Source: JBPESN01 sp051710625 (lineage in GTDB: Bacteria; Pseudomonadota; Gammaproteobacteria; Enterobacterales; Enterobacteriaceae). From it: DNA of 64,000 bases. The notes under the pieces are model-generated. The model saw nothing but the letters and a program-made list of their open reading frames with translations, did no database searches and was not told the DNA's origin. The DNA lies in contig NZ_JBPESN010000008.1 of assembly GCF_051710625.1 (NCBI RefSeq), forward strand, positions 1 through 64,000, written 5' to 3'. The translations under genes and the position numbers were made by a program. Within the stretch, counting starts at the first letter, position 1; every line of letters starts with the position of its first letter. Of the stretch, positions 1 through 9,383 are shown piece after piece.

Positions 1-497
1 AATAGCGTTCGCCTACCGGCTTGGCCTGTCAGGACGACTTTTCCAGTATTTGTAACTGCTGCGATGAACACTGAACACGTGGCAGAGTGTGGCCACAGGA
101 TAACGCGCTCTGAGTTTCCCGATTAACGGGAACTGTTCAGGGAGTCTGACATCAAGAGCGCTGTAGCCTTTTTTAATATTTCATTTTCCATTTCAATGCG
201 TTGTACCTTCTTCTTGAGCTCACGTATTTCGATTTGTGCCGGGGTTATGGGAGAGGCTTTTGGCGTTTCCCCCTGTCGCTTATCACGCAGTTGTTTTACC
301 CATTTCATCATCGTAGAAAAACCGACGTCCATGGCTTTTGCTGCTGGCGCGGCGGTGTAATTTTGGTCGACAACCAGTTGAGCGGATTTGCGTTTGAATT
401 CAGGACTAAAATTTCTTCTTTTCATTGGTGCACCCGTGTTGTTCTGAGGTGAGAATATCACCTCTGTTCAGGTGGCCAAATTTAGTGTGCCACTACA
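1..497 (-). mobile_element. IS3-family insertion sequence, copy A (cut by window start)
   Basis: This is the right part of an element found five times in the window; the left part lies before position 1. It carries the complete orfA and the start of orfB on the minus strand. The right end, read inward on the minus strand, begins TGTAGTGGCACACTA and ends at 497, directly against argH codons. The sequence is close to copy B (8205-9455), including the same extra base early in orfB. The OrfA sequence and the DDE residues of OrfB in other copies place it in the IS3 family; it resembles IS1397/IS1400-type elements, from memory. Confidence 0.9.
123..425 (-). CDS. IS3-family transposase OrfA (copy A)
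   Basis: A 100-residue protein starting MKRRNFSPEFKR and ending MSDSLNSSR. It has the N-terminal helix-turn-helix typical of IS3 OrfA (about residues 10-50, around YTAAPAAKAMDVGFSTMMKW) and a leucine-zipper-like C-terminal helix (IEIRELKKKVQRIEMENEIL). OrfA binds the IS ends and is fused to OrfB by -1 frameshifting in this family. I chose the methionine before KRRNF because it matches the family start. Relative to copy B it carries substitutions such as Q to P in AAPAAKAM and E to K in FKRKSA, so this copy is diverging. Confidence 0.8.
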   Translation of the reverse strand: MKRRNFSPEFKRKSAQLVVDQNYTAAPAAKAMDVGFSTMMKWVKQLRDKRQGETPKASPITPAQIEIRELKKKVQRIEMENEILKKATALLMSDSLNSSR

Positions 498-1645
498 CTC
501 GCGAGCGATGCAGAAGATATCCATAGCTGGGTAGAGCAGCGCTTGATTGATAAAGTGGGCGATTTAGGCAAAAAGTTGCACACCGGACGCGGCCGAAACG
601 ATCAGGTGGCGACCGATCTCAAGCTGTGGTGTAAAGCGCAGGTCACCGAGCTGCTTGGCGCGATACATTTATTGCAGCAGGCGCTGGTCCATGACCGCCG
701 TGCCCCATCAGGACGTGGTGATGCCCGGCTATACCCATTTGCAGCGCGCGCAACCCATCACCTTCGCCCACTGGTGTCTGGCCTACAGCGAAATGCTCGC
801 CCGCGATGAAAGCCGCCTGCGCGACACGTTGACACGTCTGGACTTCAGCCCGCTCGGCGCCGTCGCGCAGGCCGGTACCGCCTATGCTATCGATCGCGAC
901 AAGCTGGCCGGCTGGCTGGGTTTTGCTTCTGCGACACGCAACAGTCTGGATAGCATTTCCGATCGCGATCATGTTTTGGAACTCCTGTCGGATGCGGCAA
1001 TTGGTATGGTGCACCTTTCCCGCTTCGCCGAAGATCTGATTTTCTTTAATACCGGCGAGGCGGGCTTCATCGAATTATCGGATCGCGTCACTTCCGGCTC
1101 GTCGCTGATGCCGCAGAAGAAAAACCCCGATGCGCTGGAGCTTATCCGCGACAAATGCGGACGAGTGCAGAGCGCGTTGACCGGCATGATGATGACGTTG
1201 AAGGGCCTGCCGCTGGCCTATAACAAGGATATGCAGGAAGATAAAGAGGAGCTGTTCGACGCGCTGGATAGCTGGGTTGACTGTCTGCATATGGCGGCGC
1301 TGGTGCTCGATGGGATCCAACTAAAATCGTCGCGCTGCAGCGAAGCGGCGCAGCAGGGTTATGCCAACGCCACTGAACTGGCGGATTATCTGGCGGCGCG
1401 GGGGATCCCTTTTCGCGCAGCGCACCATATTGTCGGCGAGGTAGTTGGTGGAAGCTATCCGTCAGGAAGTGCCCCTGGAAGCGCTACCGCTGGCGCGACT
1501 GCAGGCTTTCATCCCGGTGATTGACAATGATGTCTATCCGGTCCTGGCGCTGACGTCTTGCCTGGCGCAGCGTAAGGCGAAAGGCGGCGTGGCGGCGGCG
1601 CAGATCGCGCAGGCTATCGCTGAGGCAAAACAGCGGCTGGCATAA
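498..1645 (+). pseudogene. argH: argininosuccinate lyase, IS-truncated and frameshifted
   Basis: ArgH splits argininosuccinate into arginine and fumarate, the last step of arginine synthesis. Homology starts at the IS edge with SDAEDIHSWVEQRLIDKV, roughly residue 80 of the usual about 457, so the N-terminal fifth is gone from here. The reading frame shifts near 690 (after QQALV, resuming at VMPGYTHLQRAQPITFAH) and again near 1440 (after HHIVGE, resuming at VEAIRQ). The fumarase/aspartase signature GSSLMPQKKNPD is still present, and the C-terminus ends at a normal stop (1643-1645). With the IS and two frameshifts the gene cannot make enzyme, so arginine auxotrophy is expected unless another copy exists. 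Confidence 0.93.
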
Positions 1646-2026
1646 AGGCCGCGGCGCGGCGCCTGTCCATTGTTGCTATTATCGGGCAGGTGGGTGGATT
1701 GACGCGGTGGGTCCAGCATTGGCCCGCGGAGGCCATTTCTGCGGGCGGCCCGCATCTTCTACCAAAATGCTGACCGTTTTCGCGCTGCACGGTGCATCCA
1801 TTGCTGCCTTCAGCCAATGATCGTCCTGATAGGCGGGGAATATCGCTTGCGGGACCTTTTTCCCTTCCTGACCCTGAACTTTCTCTCATCATTTTAACGA
1901 TTATGGATGAAGTACAACACTATTAACCTGTGGCGGTAATTATTATTGATTTTAGCTATTGATAGGGTTAATCGTTGATTGCTATTCTATTTATCGACGC
2001 GGACTATCGCGTCGATGGAGGAATTC
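1646..2026. promoter_or_regulatory. argH-oxyR intergenic region with a candidate OxyR operator
   Basis: No gene is visible in this 381-bp stretch. The part next to oxyR (about 1953-1990) is AT-rich and contains AGCTATTGATAGGGTTAATC followed by GATTGCTATTCTAT. These repeat ATAG/CTAT half-sites at about one-turn spacing, as expected for OxyR autoregulation in enterobacteria. GATGGAGGAATTC just before 2027 provides the oxyR ribosome binding site. In E. coli the small RNA oxyS is divergent from oxyR; I see no convincing oxyS here, but I cannot exclude a diverged one. The operator call is by motif only. Confidence 0.45.
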
Positions 2027-2944
2027 ATGAACATTCGCGATCTAGAATATTTGGTGGCTTTGGCCGAGCATCGTCATTTCCGACGCGCCGCCGACTCCTG
2101 CCACGTCAGTCAGCCCACTCTCAGCGGACAGGTGCGCAAGCTGGAAGATGAATTGGGCGTGATGCTGTTGGAACGAACCAGCCGTAAAGTGCTGTTCACC
2201 CAAGCCGGCCTGCTGCTGGTGGATCAGGCGCGTACGGTGCTGCGGGAAGTAAAAGTTCTGCGCGAGATGGCCAGCCAGCAGGGAGAATCCATGTCGGGGC
2301 CGCTGCATATCGGCCTAATCCCTACCGTGGGGCCGTATCTGCTGCCGCATATTGTTCCGACGCTGCACCAGACCTTTCCCAAGCTGGAAATGTATTTGCA
2401 TGAGTCCCAAACCAGCCAACTGTTACAACAGCTCGACAGCGGCAGGCTGGACTGCGTCATTTTTGCGCTGGTAAAGGAGTCAGAAGCGTTTATTGAAGTG
2501 CCTTTGTTTGACGAACCGATGCAGTTGGCGATTTATGCCGATCATCCCTGGGCGGATCGCGATCGGGTGCCGATGTCCGATCTGGCCGGCGAGCGGCTGC
2601 TCATGCTGGAGGATGGCCACTGTTTGCGCGATCAGGCGATGGGCTTTTGCTTCCAGGCCGGTGCCGACGAGGACACCCATTTTCGCGCCACCAGCCTGGA
2701 AACCCTGCGCAATATGGTGGCGGCGGGCAGCGGCGTTACCTTGCTGCCCTCCCTGGCGGTACCGCGGGAGCGCAAGCGGGATGGCGTTTGCTATCTCCCC
2801 TGTTACAAACCGGAACCGAAACGTACCATTGCGCTGGTGTATCGCCCCGGTTCACCGCTGCGTGCCCGCTATGAGCAACTGGCGGACTGTATCCGCAGTC
2901 ATATGCAAGCCTACATGGGCACCGGCTTAAAACAGGCGGTTTAA
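2027..2944 (+). CDS. oxyR: LysR-type peroxide sensor and transcription activator OxyR
   Basis: OxyR senses hydrogen peroxide and activates catalase, alkyl hydroperoxide reductase and other defence genes. The protein is 305 residues, the same as in E. coli, starting at the ATG behind GGAGGAATTC. The N-terminal LysR helix-turn-helix is clear (RRAADSCHVSQPTLSGQVRK). The redox pair Cys199 and Cys208 lies in EDGHCLRDQAMGFC with the normal spacing, so the disulfide switch should work. A longer upstream start is open but lacks family similarity. The 3' end overlaps the convergent sthA by 18 bp. No lesions were seen. Confidence 0.97.
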   Translation: MNIRDLEYLVALAEHRHFRRAADSCHVSQPTLSGQVRKLEDELGVMLLERTSRKVLFTQAGLLLVDQARTVLREVKVLREMASQQGESMSGPLHIGLIPTVGPYLLPHIVPTLHQTFPKLEMYLHESQTSQLLQQLDSGRLDCVIFALVKESEAFIEVPLFDEPMQLAIYADHPWADRDRVPMSDLAGERLLMLEDGHCLRDQAMGFCFQAGADEDTHFRATSLETLRNMVAAGSGVTLLPSLAVPRERKRDGVCYLPCYKPEPKRTIALVYRPGSPLRARYEQLADCIRSHMQAYMGTGLKQAV

Positions 2945-4324
2945 GCCGTTAAGCGCCGCCACCCGGTAGGCTTCCGCCATGGTGGGATAATTGAAGGTGG
3001 TATTGGCGAAATATTCAATGGTATTACCTTCTCCCCTCTGCTCCATGATGGCCTGGCCGATATGAATAATCTCGGCGGCGCGTTCGCCAAAACAGTGGAT
3101 GCCGAGGATTTGCTTCGTCTCGCGGTGAAATAACAATTTCAGGCTCCCGACATTCATGCCGACGATTTGCGCCCGCGCCAAATGTTTGAACTGTGCGCGT
3201 CCGACTTCATACGGGACTTTCATCGCCGTAAGCTCTTGCTCGGTTTTGCCGACAGAGCTGATTTCGGGGATGGTATATATGCCGGTGGGAATATTTTCAA
3301 TCAGCTGCACATTGGCCTGCCCTTTAATGATCACCTGCGCGGCGATACGGCCCTGATCATAAGCCGCGGAGGCCAGGCTGGGGTAGCCAATCACATCGCC
3401 GACCGCGTAAATATGGCGGGCGGCGGTCCGATACATGCTGTTAACTTTGATAAGCCCGCGGCTGTCCGCTTCCAGCCCGACCTTGTCCAGCTTAAGCGTA
3501 TCGGTATTGCCGGTGCGGCCGTTGGCGTAGAGCAGACAATCAGCTTTCATGCGCTTGCCGGAGCGGAAACGCACCTCAACGCCGTCATCGAGCCCTTTGA
3601 TTTTTTCGTATTCCTCGTTGTGACGGATAACTACCCCGTTTTCCCAGAAATGGTAGGACAAGGCGTCAGACATCTCCTGATCGAGGAACGCCAGCAGCCG
3701 ATCCCGGGTATTGATTAAATCCACCTTGATGTTCATGCCGCGGAAAATAGAGGCGTACTCGCAGCCGATAACGCCGGCACCGTAAATAATCACATGGTGG
3801 GGATCGTGCTTCAGGTCGAGGATAGAGTCGCTGGCGTAAATACGCGGATGGTTGAAATCCACATCCTGGGGGTGATAGGGCCGGGAGCCGCAGGCGATGA
3901 CGATATTTTCCGCGCTCAGGGTCTCGGTCGTGTTATCGCCGTAGTGGATCTGCACCCGGTGTTCATCGACGAAGCTGGCCTCGCCGGTAAAGATCTGGCA
4001 GTGGTTGCGCTCGTAAAAACCCTGGCGCATGTGGGTTTGCTGCTTTATGACCTGATCGGCATGGCGCAAAATATCGGCGAAGCCGGTGTGGGGCGGACGG
4101 GTATTACCGTGCAGCGGGCTTCGATTGACTTCAATAATCCGGCTGACCGCCTGGCGCAGCGCTTTGGAGGGAATGGTGCCCCAGTGGGTGCAGCCGCCGC
4201 CGACGTTGTCATAGCGCTCAATGACCGCGACGCGCGCGAAACGCTTGGTTAATCCCATGGCGGCGCCTTCGCCGCCGGGACCGGAACCGATAATAATGGC
4301 ATCGTAATCGTACTTTGGTTGCAT
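2927..4324 (-). CDS. sthA: soluble pyridine nucleotide transhydrogenase
   Basis: A cytoplasmic FAD enzyme that moves reducing equivalents between NADPH and NAD+. The protein is 465 residues, full length for the family. It shows the N-terminal FAD fold (YDYDAIIIGSGPGGEGAAMG), a GGGCTHWGTIPSKA segment where related disulfide oxidoreductases carry an active-site cysteine pair, the NAD(P)-binding fold (VIIYGAGVIGCEYASIFRG), the second FAD motif (IYAVGDVIGYPSLAS) and the C-terminal dimerisation domain (FNYPTMAEAYRVAALNG). I start it at MQPKYDYD rather than 35 codons upstream because homology begins there. It is convergent with oxyR with overlapping 3' ends, as in E. coli. Confidence 0.96.
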   Translation of the reverse strand: MQPKYDYDAIIIGSGPGGEGAAMGLTKRFARVAVIERYDNVGGGCTHWGTIPSKALRQAVSRIIEVNRSPLHGNTRPPHTGFADILRHADQVIKQQTHMRQGFYERNHCQIFTGEASFVDEHRVQIHYGDNTTETLSAENIVIACGSRPYHPQDVDFNHPRIYASDSILDLKHDPHHVIIYGAGVIGCEYASIFRGMNIKVDLINTRDRLLAFLDQEMSDALSYHFWENGVVIRHNEEYEKIKGLDDGVEVRFRSGKRMKADCLLYANGRTGNTDTLKLDKVGLEADSRGLIKVNSMYRTAARHIYAVGDVIGYPSLASAAYDQGRIAAQVIIKGQANVQLIENIPTGIYTIPEISSVGKTEQELTAMKVPYEVGRAQFKHLARAQIVGMNVGSLKLLFHRETKQILGIHCFGERAAEIIHIGQAIMEQRGEGNTIEYFANTTFNYPTMAEAYRVAALNGLNRLF

Positions 4325-4568
4325 AGCTGTCCCAACCCGATGAATACAAATTAACAACCTAATTGTAACATCAACGCCCGCATATCCCAATTGACAACGT
4401 ATCGGGCGGGCGGTAATCGCACGGATCATCCCTTCGCGCGTCCGGGCACGGTCCAGGATCGTGGCAGGAGGCTCGGGACGCTAAAATACACAGGTTGTAT
4501 CAACGCTGTTGCAACAAATTTTGATATAATTGTTTTTTTACATTAATGGCGAGGCTGGATGGTTTTAT

Positions 4569-5213
4569 ATGGGCATCAGAGCGCAACAGAAAGAGCGGAC
4601 CCGGCGTTCGCTCATTGAGGCGGCATTCAGCCAGTTGAGCGCTGAACGCAGTTTCGCCAGCTTGAGCCTGCGTGAAGTTGCCCGCCAAGCCGGTATTGCG
4701 CCCACCTCGTTTTACCGCCATTTCCGCGATGTGGATGAGCTTGGCCTCACCATGGTGGACGAAAGCGGACTGATGTTGCGCCAGCTGATGCGCCAGGCGC
4801 GTCAGCGTATCGCCAAGGGCGGCAGCGTGATCCGTACGTCGGTGGCCACGTTTATGGAATTTATCGGTAACAACCCCAACGCTTTCCGCCTGCTGCTGCG
4901 TGAACGTTCCGGCACCTCCAGCGCCTTCCGCGGCGCGGTGGCGCGGGAAATCCAGCATTTCATCGCCGAGCTGGCCGATTATTTGGAAATCGATAACCAT
5001 ATGCCGCGCAGCTTTACCGAAGCGCAGGCGGAGGCGATGGTCATCATCGTGTTCAATGCTGGCGCCGAGGCGCTGGATGTCGATCTTGAGCAGCGCCGCC
5101 AGCTGGAAGAGCGGCTGGTACTGCAGCTGCGCATGATATCCAAAGGGGCTTTTTATTGGTACCGTCGCGAGCAGGAAAAAGCGCTGACCCTTACTCAGAA
5201 TAATGGCAGGTAA
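4569..5213 (+). CDS. fabR: TetR-family repressor of unsaturated fatty acid synthesis
   Basis: FabR represses fabA and fabB in response to the acyl-CoA/ACP pool. The protein is 214 residues starting MGIRAQQKERTRRSLIEAAF. The TetR DNA-binding helices follow (FASLSLREVARQAGIAPTSF) and are nearly invariant with the E. coli protein; the ligand-binding part runs to the C-terminus without gaps. An upstream start at 4530 is open but not conserved. yijD follows 3 bp after its stop, so the two are co-transcribed. The 244-bp gap to sthA is divergent promoter space. Confidence 0.95.
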   Translation: MGIRAQQKERTRRSLIEAAFSQLSAERSFASLSLREVARQAGIAPTSFYRHFRDVDELGLTMVDESGLMLRQLMRQARQRIAKGGSVIRTSVATFMEFIGNNPNAFRLLLRERSGTSSAFRGAVAREIQHFIAELADYLEIDNHMPRSFTEAQAEAMVIIVFNAGAEALDVDLEQRRQLEERLVLQLRMISKGAFYWYRREQEKALTLTQNNGR

Positions 5214-5216
5214 CAG

Positions 5217-5594
5217 ATGACCCAACACCCCCTTGCAGAGAAAGGCACACTGCTGTTGGCACTGATCGCGGGCTTGTCCCTTAACGGTAGTTTCACCGCG
5301 CTTTTCAGCGCCATCGTCCCCTTTTCCCTCTTCCCGCCGATTGCGCTGGCCCTGGCGCTGTATTGCCTGCATCAGCGTTATCACCAGAGTGCCATGCCGC
5401 CGGGTTATCCGCTGCTGGTGGCGGCGAATTTCCTGCTTGGGCTGTTATTGTACAGCGCGATTGTCCGCGCCGAATATCCCGCTATCGGCTCGAATTTCGT
5501 GCCGTCAATATTGGCGGTGGTGCTGGTCTTGTGGATTGGCCGGCGGCTGAAAATCCTGCGCCGCACGCAAGCGGACGGCGATGAAAATTACTGA
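5217..5594 (+). CDS. yijD: YijD family inner-membrane protein (DUF1422)
   Basis: A 125-residue hydrophobic protein with about three to four membrane segments (around residues 12-30, 35-50, 60-80 and 90-108) and a basic C-terminal tail. The segments GTLLLALIAGLSLNGSF and SAIVRAEYPAIGSN match the enterobacterial YijD family, of unknown function, which always follows fabR. It lies 3 bp behind fabR in an operon. It is intact but slightly longer at the C-terminus than the E. coli protein. Confidence 0.9.
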   Translation: MTQHPLAEKGTLLLALIAGLSLNGSFTALFSAIVPFSLFPPIALALALYCLHQRYHQSAMPPGYPLLVAANFLLGLLLYSAIVRAEYPAIGSNFVPSILAVVLVLWIGRRLKILRRTQADGDENY

Positions 5595-5622
5595 TGTTTG
5601 AATCAGGCATGGCGTCGATGGC

Positions 5623-6738
5623 TTAAACCGCCGTGGCCTTGCGCACCAGCAACACGCCACATTCCATATGGTGGGTGTAGGGGAACTGATCAAATAGCGC
5701 CAGCCGCTTAATAGCGTGGGTGGTAGAGAGCGTGGAAAGGTTGCGGCACAGAGAATCAGGGTTGCAGGAGATGTACAGGATCCGTGGATACGCCTGCACC
5801 ATGCTGGCCGTCGCCTCGTCCAGCCCGCTACGTGGCGGATCAACAAAAATCGTTTCGCAACGGTAGCTCTGTAAATTAATCTCCTTAAGACGGGTAAACT
5901 CCCGCTCTTTGCGCATCGCCTGGGTAAACTCCTCAGCCGACATACGGACTATCTGCACATTATCGATATGATTTGCGGCGATGTTATAGTGCGCGGCGTC
6001 CACCGACGGTTTGGCGATTTCGGTGGCAAGCACCCGGTCGAAATGACGCGCCAGCGCCAGCGAAAAATTGCCGTTGCCGCAGTATAGTTCCAGCAAATTC
6101 CCCTGCGCGCCTTCGGTGGCCGCCAGCGCCCATTCTAGCATGTGTACATTGACTCCGGCATTGGGCTGGGTAAAGCTGTTCTCGATCTGCCGGTAAATGA
6201 GCGTGCTGCTGGCGACGGTCAAGCGCTCGTCGACATAATCGCGATCCAGGCAGATTTTCGTCTTGGTGGCGCGACCGATAAACTGGATGTGGTAACCGCG
6301 GGCGCGCAAGGCGTCACGCAGGCCTGCGGCGCATTCGTGCCAGGCGTCGTCCAGCGGCCGGTGATAAATGAGGGTCACCACCGCCTCACCGCTTTGCGTC
6401 GTGAGATAGTCTATTTGAAACAGCTTGGCGCGCAACAGAGGTTGTGGGCGGATGGCTGTCATCATTTCGGCCATAAGCGCATTGATGAGCGGACTGCCGG
6501 GCATGAAATGATCGATGCGGATCCGCGCTTTGGTCTGCGGATCGAACATGATGTGATACAGGTCATCCTCATCATGCCAGATGCGAAATTCGGCACGCAT
6601 GCGATAATGCGCGGGCTGTGAGCGGAAAATCTGCGCGTCAGGCGCCTGGAACGCCAGCATCATCTGCCGCAGACGCGCCGCTTTCTCCGCCAACTGCTGT
6701 TCATACTGATCGATGGGTAACGTCTCGGGCGTAGTAAT
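5623..6738 (-). CDS. trmA: tRNA (uracil-5-)-methyltransferase, apparent ATT start
   Basis: TrmA makes the ribothymidine at position 54 of tRNA using S-adenosylmethionine. The protein is about 371 residues with the SAM-binding motif LLELYCGNGNFSLALA, the conserved ETIFVDPPRSGLDEAT, and the catalytic cysteine in RILYISCNPDSLC. Homology to the N-terminus (TPETLPIDQYEQQLAEK) extends upstream of the first TTG at 6693, up to an in-frame ATT at 6736-6738 that sits behind a good Shine-Dalgarno (CAGGAAACGACC). No ATG occurs at that place, so translation probably starts at ATT, or weakly at the internal TTG. The body of the gene is undamaged. Confidence 0.9.
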   Translation of the reverse strand: MTTPETLPIDQYEQQLAEKAARLRQMMLAFQAPDAQIFRSQPAHYRMRAEFRIWHDEDDLYHIMFDPQTKARIRIDHFMPGSPLINALMAEMMTAIRPQPLLRAKLFQIDYLTTQSGEAVVTLIYHRPLDDAWHECAAGLRDALRARGYHIQFIGRATKTKICLDRDYVDERLTVASSTLIYRQIENSFTQPNAGVNVHMLEWALAATEGAQGNLLELYCGNGNFSLALARHFDRVLATEIAKPSVDAAHYNIAANHIDNVQIVRMSAEEFTQAMRKEREFTRLKEINLQSYRCETIFVDPPRSGLDEATASMVQAYPRILYISCNPDSLCRNLSTLSTTHAIKRLALFDQFPYTHHMECGVLLVRKATAV

Positions 6739-6978
6739 GGTCGTTTCCTGCTGGCCGGGCGGTCATTACCGCTTTTGCCCGGGATTGTAGGGAATGAACG
6801 GTTAATGTCCAGTTTTGTCGCCTGTCATTGTTAAGGTGCATTTGTTTCCTAGAGACGTTTATTACCGGGACGGTAGGATTATTGGCCGGCCAGAACGTGG
6901 GCGGTTTTCCGTCGCCTGCTCAAGGTCCGCCATCGGCGGCCGGTACCTGTCACCCGCGGCGTCCTGCCAATCGATTGG
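6739..6978 (+). other. btuB leader region, B12 riboswitch not recognisable
   Basis: In enterobacteria the roughly 240-nt leader of btuB folds into a cobalamin riboswitch. This stretch has the right length and position. Apart from scattered GC-rich pieces such as GGCCGGCC and CGGCCGGTACCTGTCACC near the expected place, I cannot find an intact B12 box (the conserved sequence ends GACCTGCC) or the paired core. Since btuB itself is dead, the leader is probably eroded too. A covariance-model search would decide. Confidence 0.4.
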
Positions 6979-8212
6979 ATGCCAAAAATGTTTAAAACAA
7001 AAACGACCGTGCTGGTGACGCTCTCCGTCACGGCCTTTTCAGGCTGGGGGCAAGCGACTGGCCCAACTCAGGCCGACGGCGGTAATGCGCTGATAGTTTC
7101 CGCGAACCGTTTCCCGCAACCCGTTTCCACGGTACTGGCGCCGGTTAGCGTGGTCACCCGCGACGACATCGATCGTGGACAGATCAAATCCGTGGCCGAG
7201 ACGCTAAGGCGGTTGCCGGGGGTGGACATCGGTCAGAACGGCGGTCTCGGCCAGCAAAGCTCGCTGTTCATTCACGGCACGAATGCCAGCCATGCGCTGG
7301 TGTTAATCGATGGCGTGCGCATGAATCAGGCGGGCATATCCGGCTCATCCGATCTCAGCCAGATCCCCATCGCGCTGGTATAGCGCATTGAATATATCCG
7401 CGGACCGCGTTCGGCGGTCTACAGCTCGGATGCGATCGGCGGCGTGGTCAATATTTATCACTACCCGTGAGCAGAACGGCAGCACGCTCAGCGCCGGCAT
7501 GGGCTCCCACGGTTATCAGACCTACGATGGCGCTACCCACCAGCAGTTGGGGGAGAATACGAGACCGCCACCCTGGCGGGTAATTATACCTATACCCGCG
7601 GATTTGATGTTCGGGCCAATTTGCCGGATACCTACGGCGACCCGGCACAGCCCGATCGCGATGCTTTTATGAGTAAAACCTTGTACGCCGGGCTGGAACA
7701 TCGGTTCAACGATCGGTTCAGCGGGTTTGCCCGCACCTATGGTTTCAGCAACTGCAGCGCCTACGATGGTACCTATTCTTATAGCGACTTTAATCATCCG
7801 GACGTGCTGCCGGACACCCGCCAGCTCTACAGCCACACCTGGGACACCGGCCTGCGTTTCCAGCAAGGGATCTATGCGTCCCAATTGTCCTTCAGCTACA
7901 ACCATACCAAAGACTATAACTACGATCTGCACTATGGCCCCTATGCGGATTCCGCCACGCTGGATGATTCTCAGCAGTATTATTTAGCGTGGGGAAACAC
8001 GCTGCACATTACGCACGGCACCGCCAGCGACGGGGTGGATTGGCAGAAGCAGACTACCGAGCCCGGCACCAATTATCTCAGCGATGGCTATGAACAGCGT
8101 AACACCGGCCTGTATGCCACGGTGCGGCAGTTGTACGGTCCTGTCACCCTGGAAGGGGCGGCCAGAGAGGATGATAATTCGCAATTTGGCTGGCACGGTA
8201 CATGTGTAGTGG

Positions 8213-9084
8213 TCAACTAAAACTGGCCACCGCGTTAGCCTTTTTCCAGTATCTATTTTCTGATTTGTTTGGTGGCAACCCACCGTTATATTCATGCGGC
8301 CTGAGTGCGCTGTAATATCCCACGATATAGTCGGTAATTTCATAAGCTGCTTCGCTGAAGCTTATATGGCCCGTTACCGGTATCCACTCGTTTTTCAGAC
8401 TTCTGAAGAAGCGCTCCATCGGACTGTTATCCCAACAGTTACCACGCCGACTCATGCTTTGTTTGATCCGGTAACGCCACAGCAACTGTCGGAACTGCCT
8501 GCTCGTATAGTGGCTACCCTGATCGCTGTGGAACATCACTCCGGCTGGTTTACCACGCGTTTCCCATGCCATTTCCAGTGCTTTGATGGTCAATCTGCTG
8601 TCCGGGGAGAACGATATAGCCCAGCCCACCGTTTTCCTCGCGAACAGATCAAGAACAACCGCAAGGTATCCCCAGCGTTTCCCGGTCCAGATATACGTCA
8701 CATCGCCGCGCCATACCTGGTTTGGCTCCGTTACAGCGAACTGGCGGTTGAGATGGTTTGGTATTTCAACCTGTTCATTGCCGCCGCGTTTGTATTTGTG
8801 AGCCGGTAGCTGGCAGCTGGCGATACCCAGCTCTTTCATCAGCTTACCGGCCAGCCAGCGCCCCCATCCGGAAGCCTCTCTGGGTTGCCATGGTGGCGAT
8901 ACTTCTCGCGCCAGCTGCACCATGGCTGATACTGTGCAGTTCATGAACCTGACTGCGCAATAGCGTTCGCCTACCGGCTTGGCCTGTCAGGACGACTTTT
9001 CCAGTATTTGTAACTGCTGCGATGAACACTGAACACGTGGCAGAGTGTGGCCACAGGATAACGCGCTCTGAGTTTCCCGATTAA
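8213..9084 (-). pseudogene. IS3-family transposase OrfB (copy B), frameshifted
   Basis: The DDE integrase domain is readable: first Asp in RGDVTYIWTGKRW, second Asp in MFHSDQGSHYTSRQF, Glu in NSPMERFFRSLKNEW. The N-terminal HTH_21-like part (ATLCHVF to HRSSYKYWKS) is out of frame. Compared with copy D there is one extra base near 8968, and another frame change near 8866 (after TQRGFRMG). The catalytic half could still be made from an internal start, but the full OrfB cannot. Confidence 0.8.
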
Positions 9085-9383
9085 CGGGAACTGTTCAGGG
9101 AGTCTGACATCAAGAGCGCTGTAGCCTTTTTTAATATTTCATTTTCCATTTCAATGCGTTGTACCTTCTTCTTGAGCTCACGTATTTCGATTTGTTCCGG
9201 TGTTATGGGAGAGGCTTTTGGTGTTTTCCCCTGTCGCTCATCACGCAGTTGTTTTACCCATTTCGTTATCGTAGAAAGGCCGACGTCCATAGCTTTTGCT
9301 GCTTGTGCGGCGGTGTAATTTTGGTCGACAATGAGTTGAGCGGATTCGCGTTTGAATTCAGGACTAAAATTTCTTCTTTTCAT
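9081..9383 (-). CDS. IS3-family transposase OrfA (copy B)
   Basis: A 100-residue intact OrfA (MKRRNFSPEFKRESAQLIVD to MSDSLNSSR), with a helix-turn-helix around AAQAAKAMDVGLSTITKW and a leucine-rich coiled-coil tail. It is the cleanest OrfA among the copies and can serve as the reference. In the IS3 family OrfA alone regulates transposition and an OrfAB fusion is the transposase. Since orfB of this copy is broken, OrfA could act only in trans. Confidence 0.85.
   Translation of the reverse strand: MKRRNFSPEFKRESAQLIVDQNYTAAQAAKAMDVGLSTITKWVKQLRDERQGKTPKASPITPEQIEIRELKKKVQRIEMENEILKKATALLMSDSLNSSR

Noticed and set aside
4500..5384. 294-codon minus-strand frame across fabR
   Set aside because: Antisense to fabR and yijD, Gln/His-rich as expected from reversed codons, with no family resemblance.
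6739..6978. Functional cobalamin riboswitch
   Set aside because: Position is right, but I could not find the B12 box or the paired core by eye.
8294..8809. Plus-strand frames over the IS copies (also 12315-12857, 18203-18826, 32093-32620)
   Set aside because: They recur in every copy only because the IS recurs; they are complements of the transposase gene and lack any domain.
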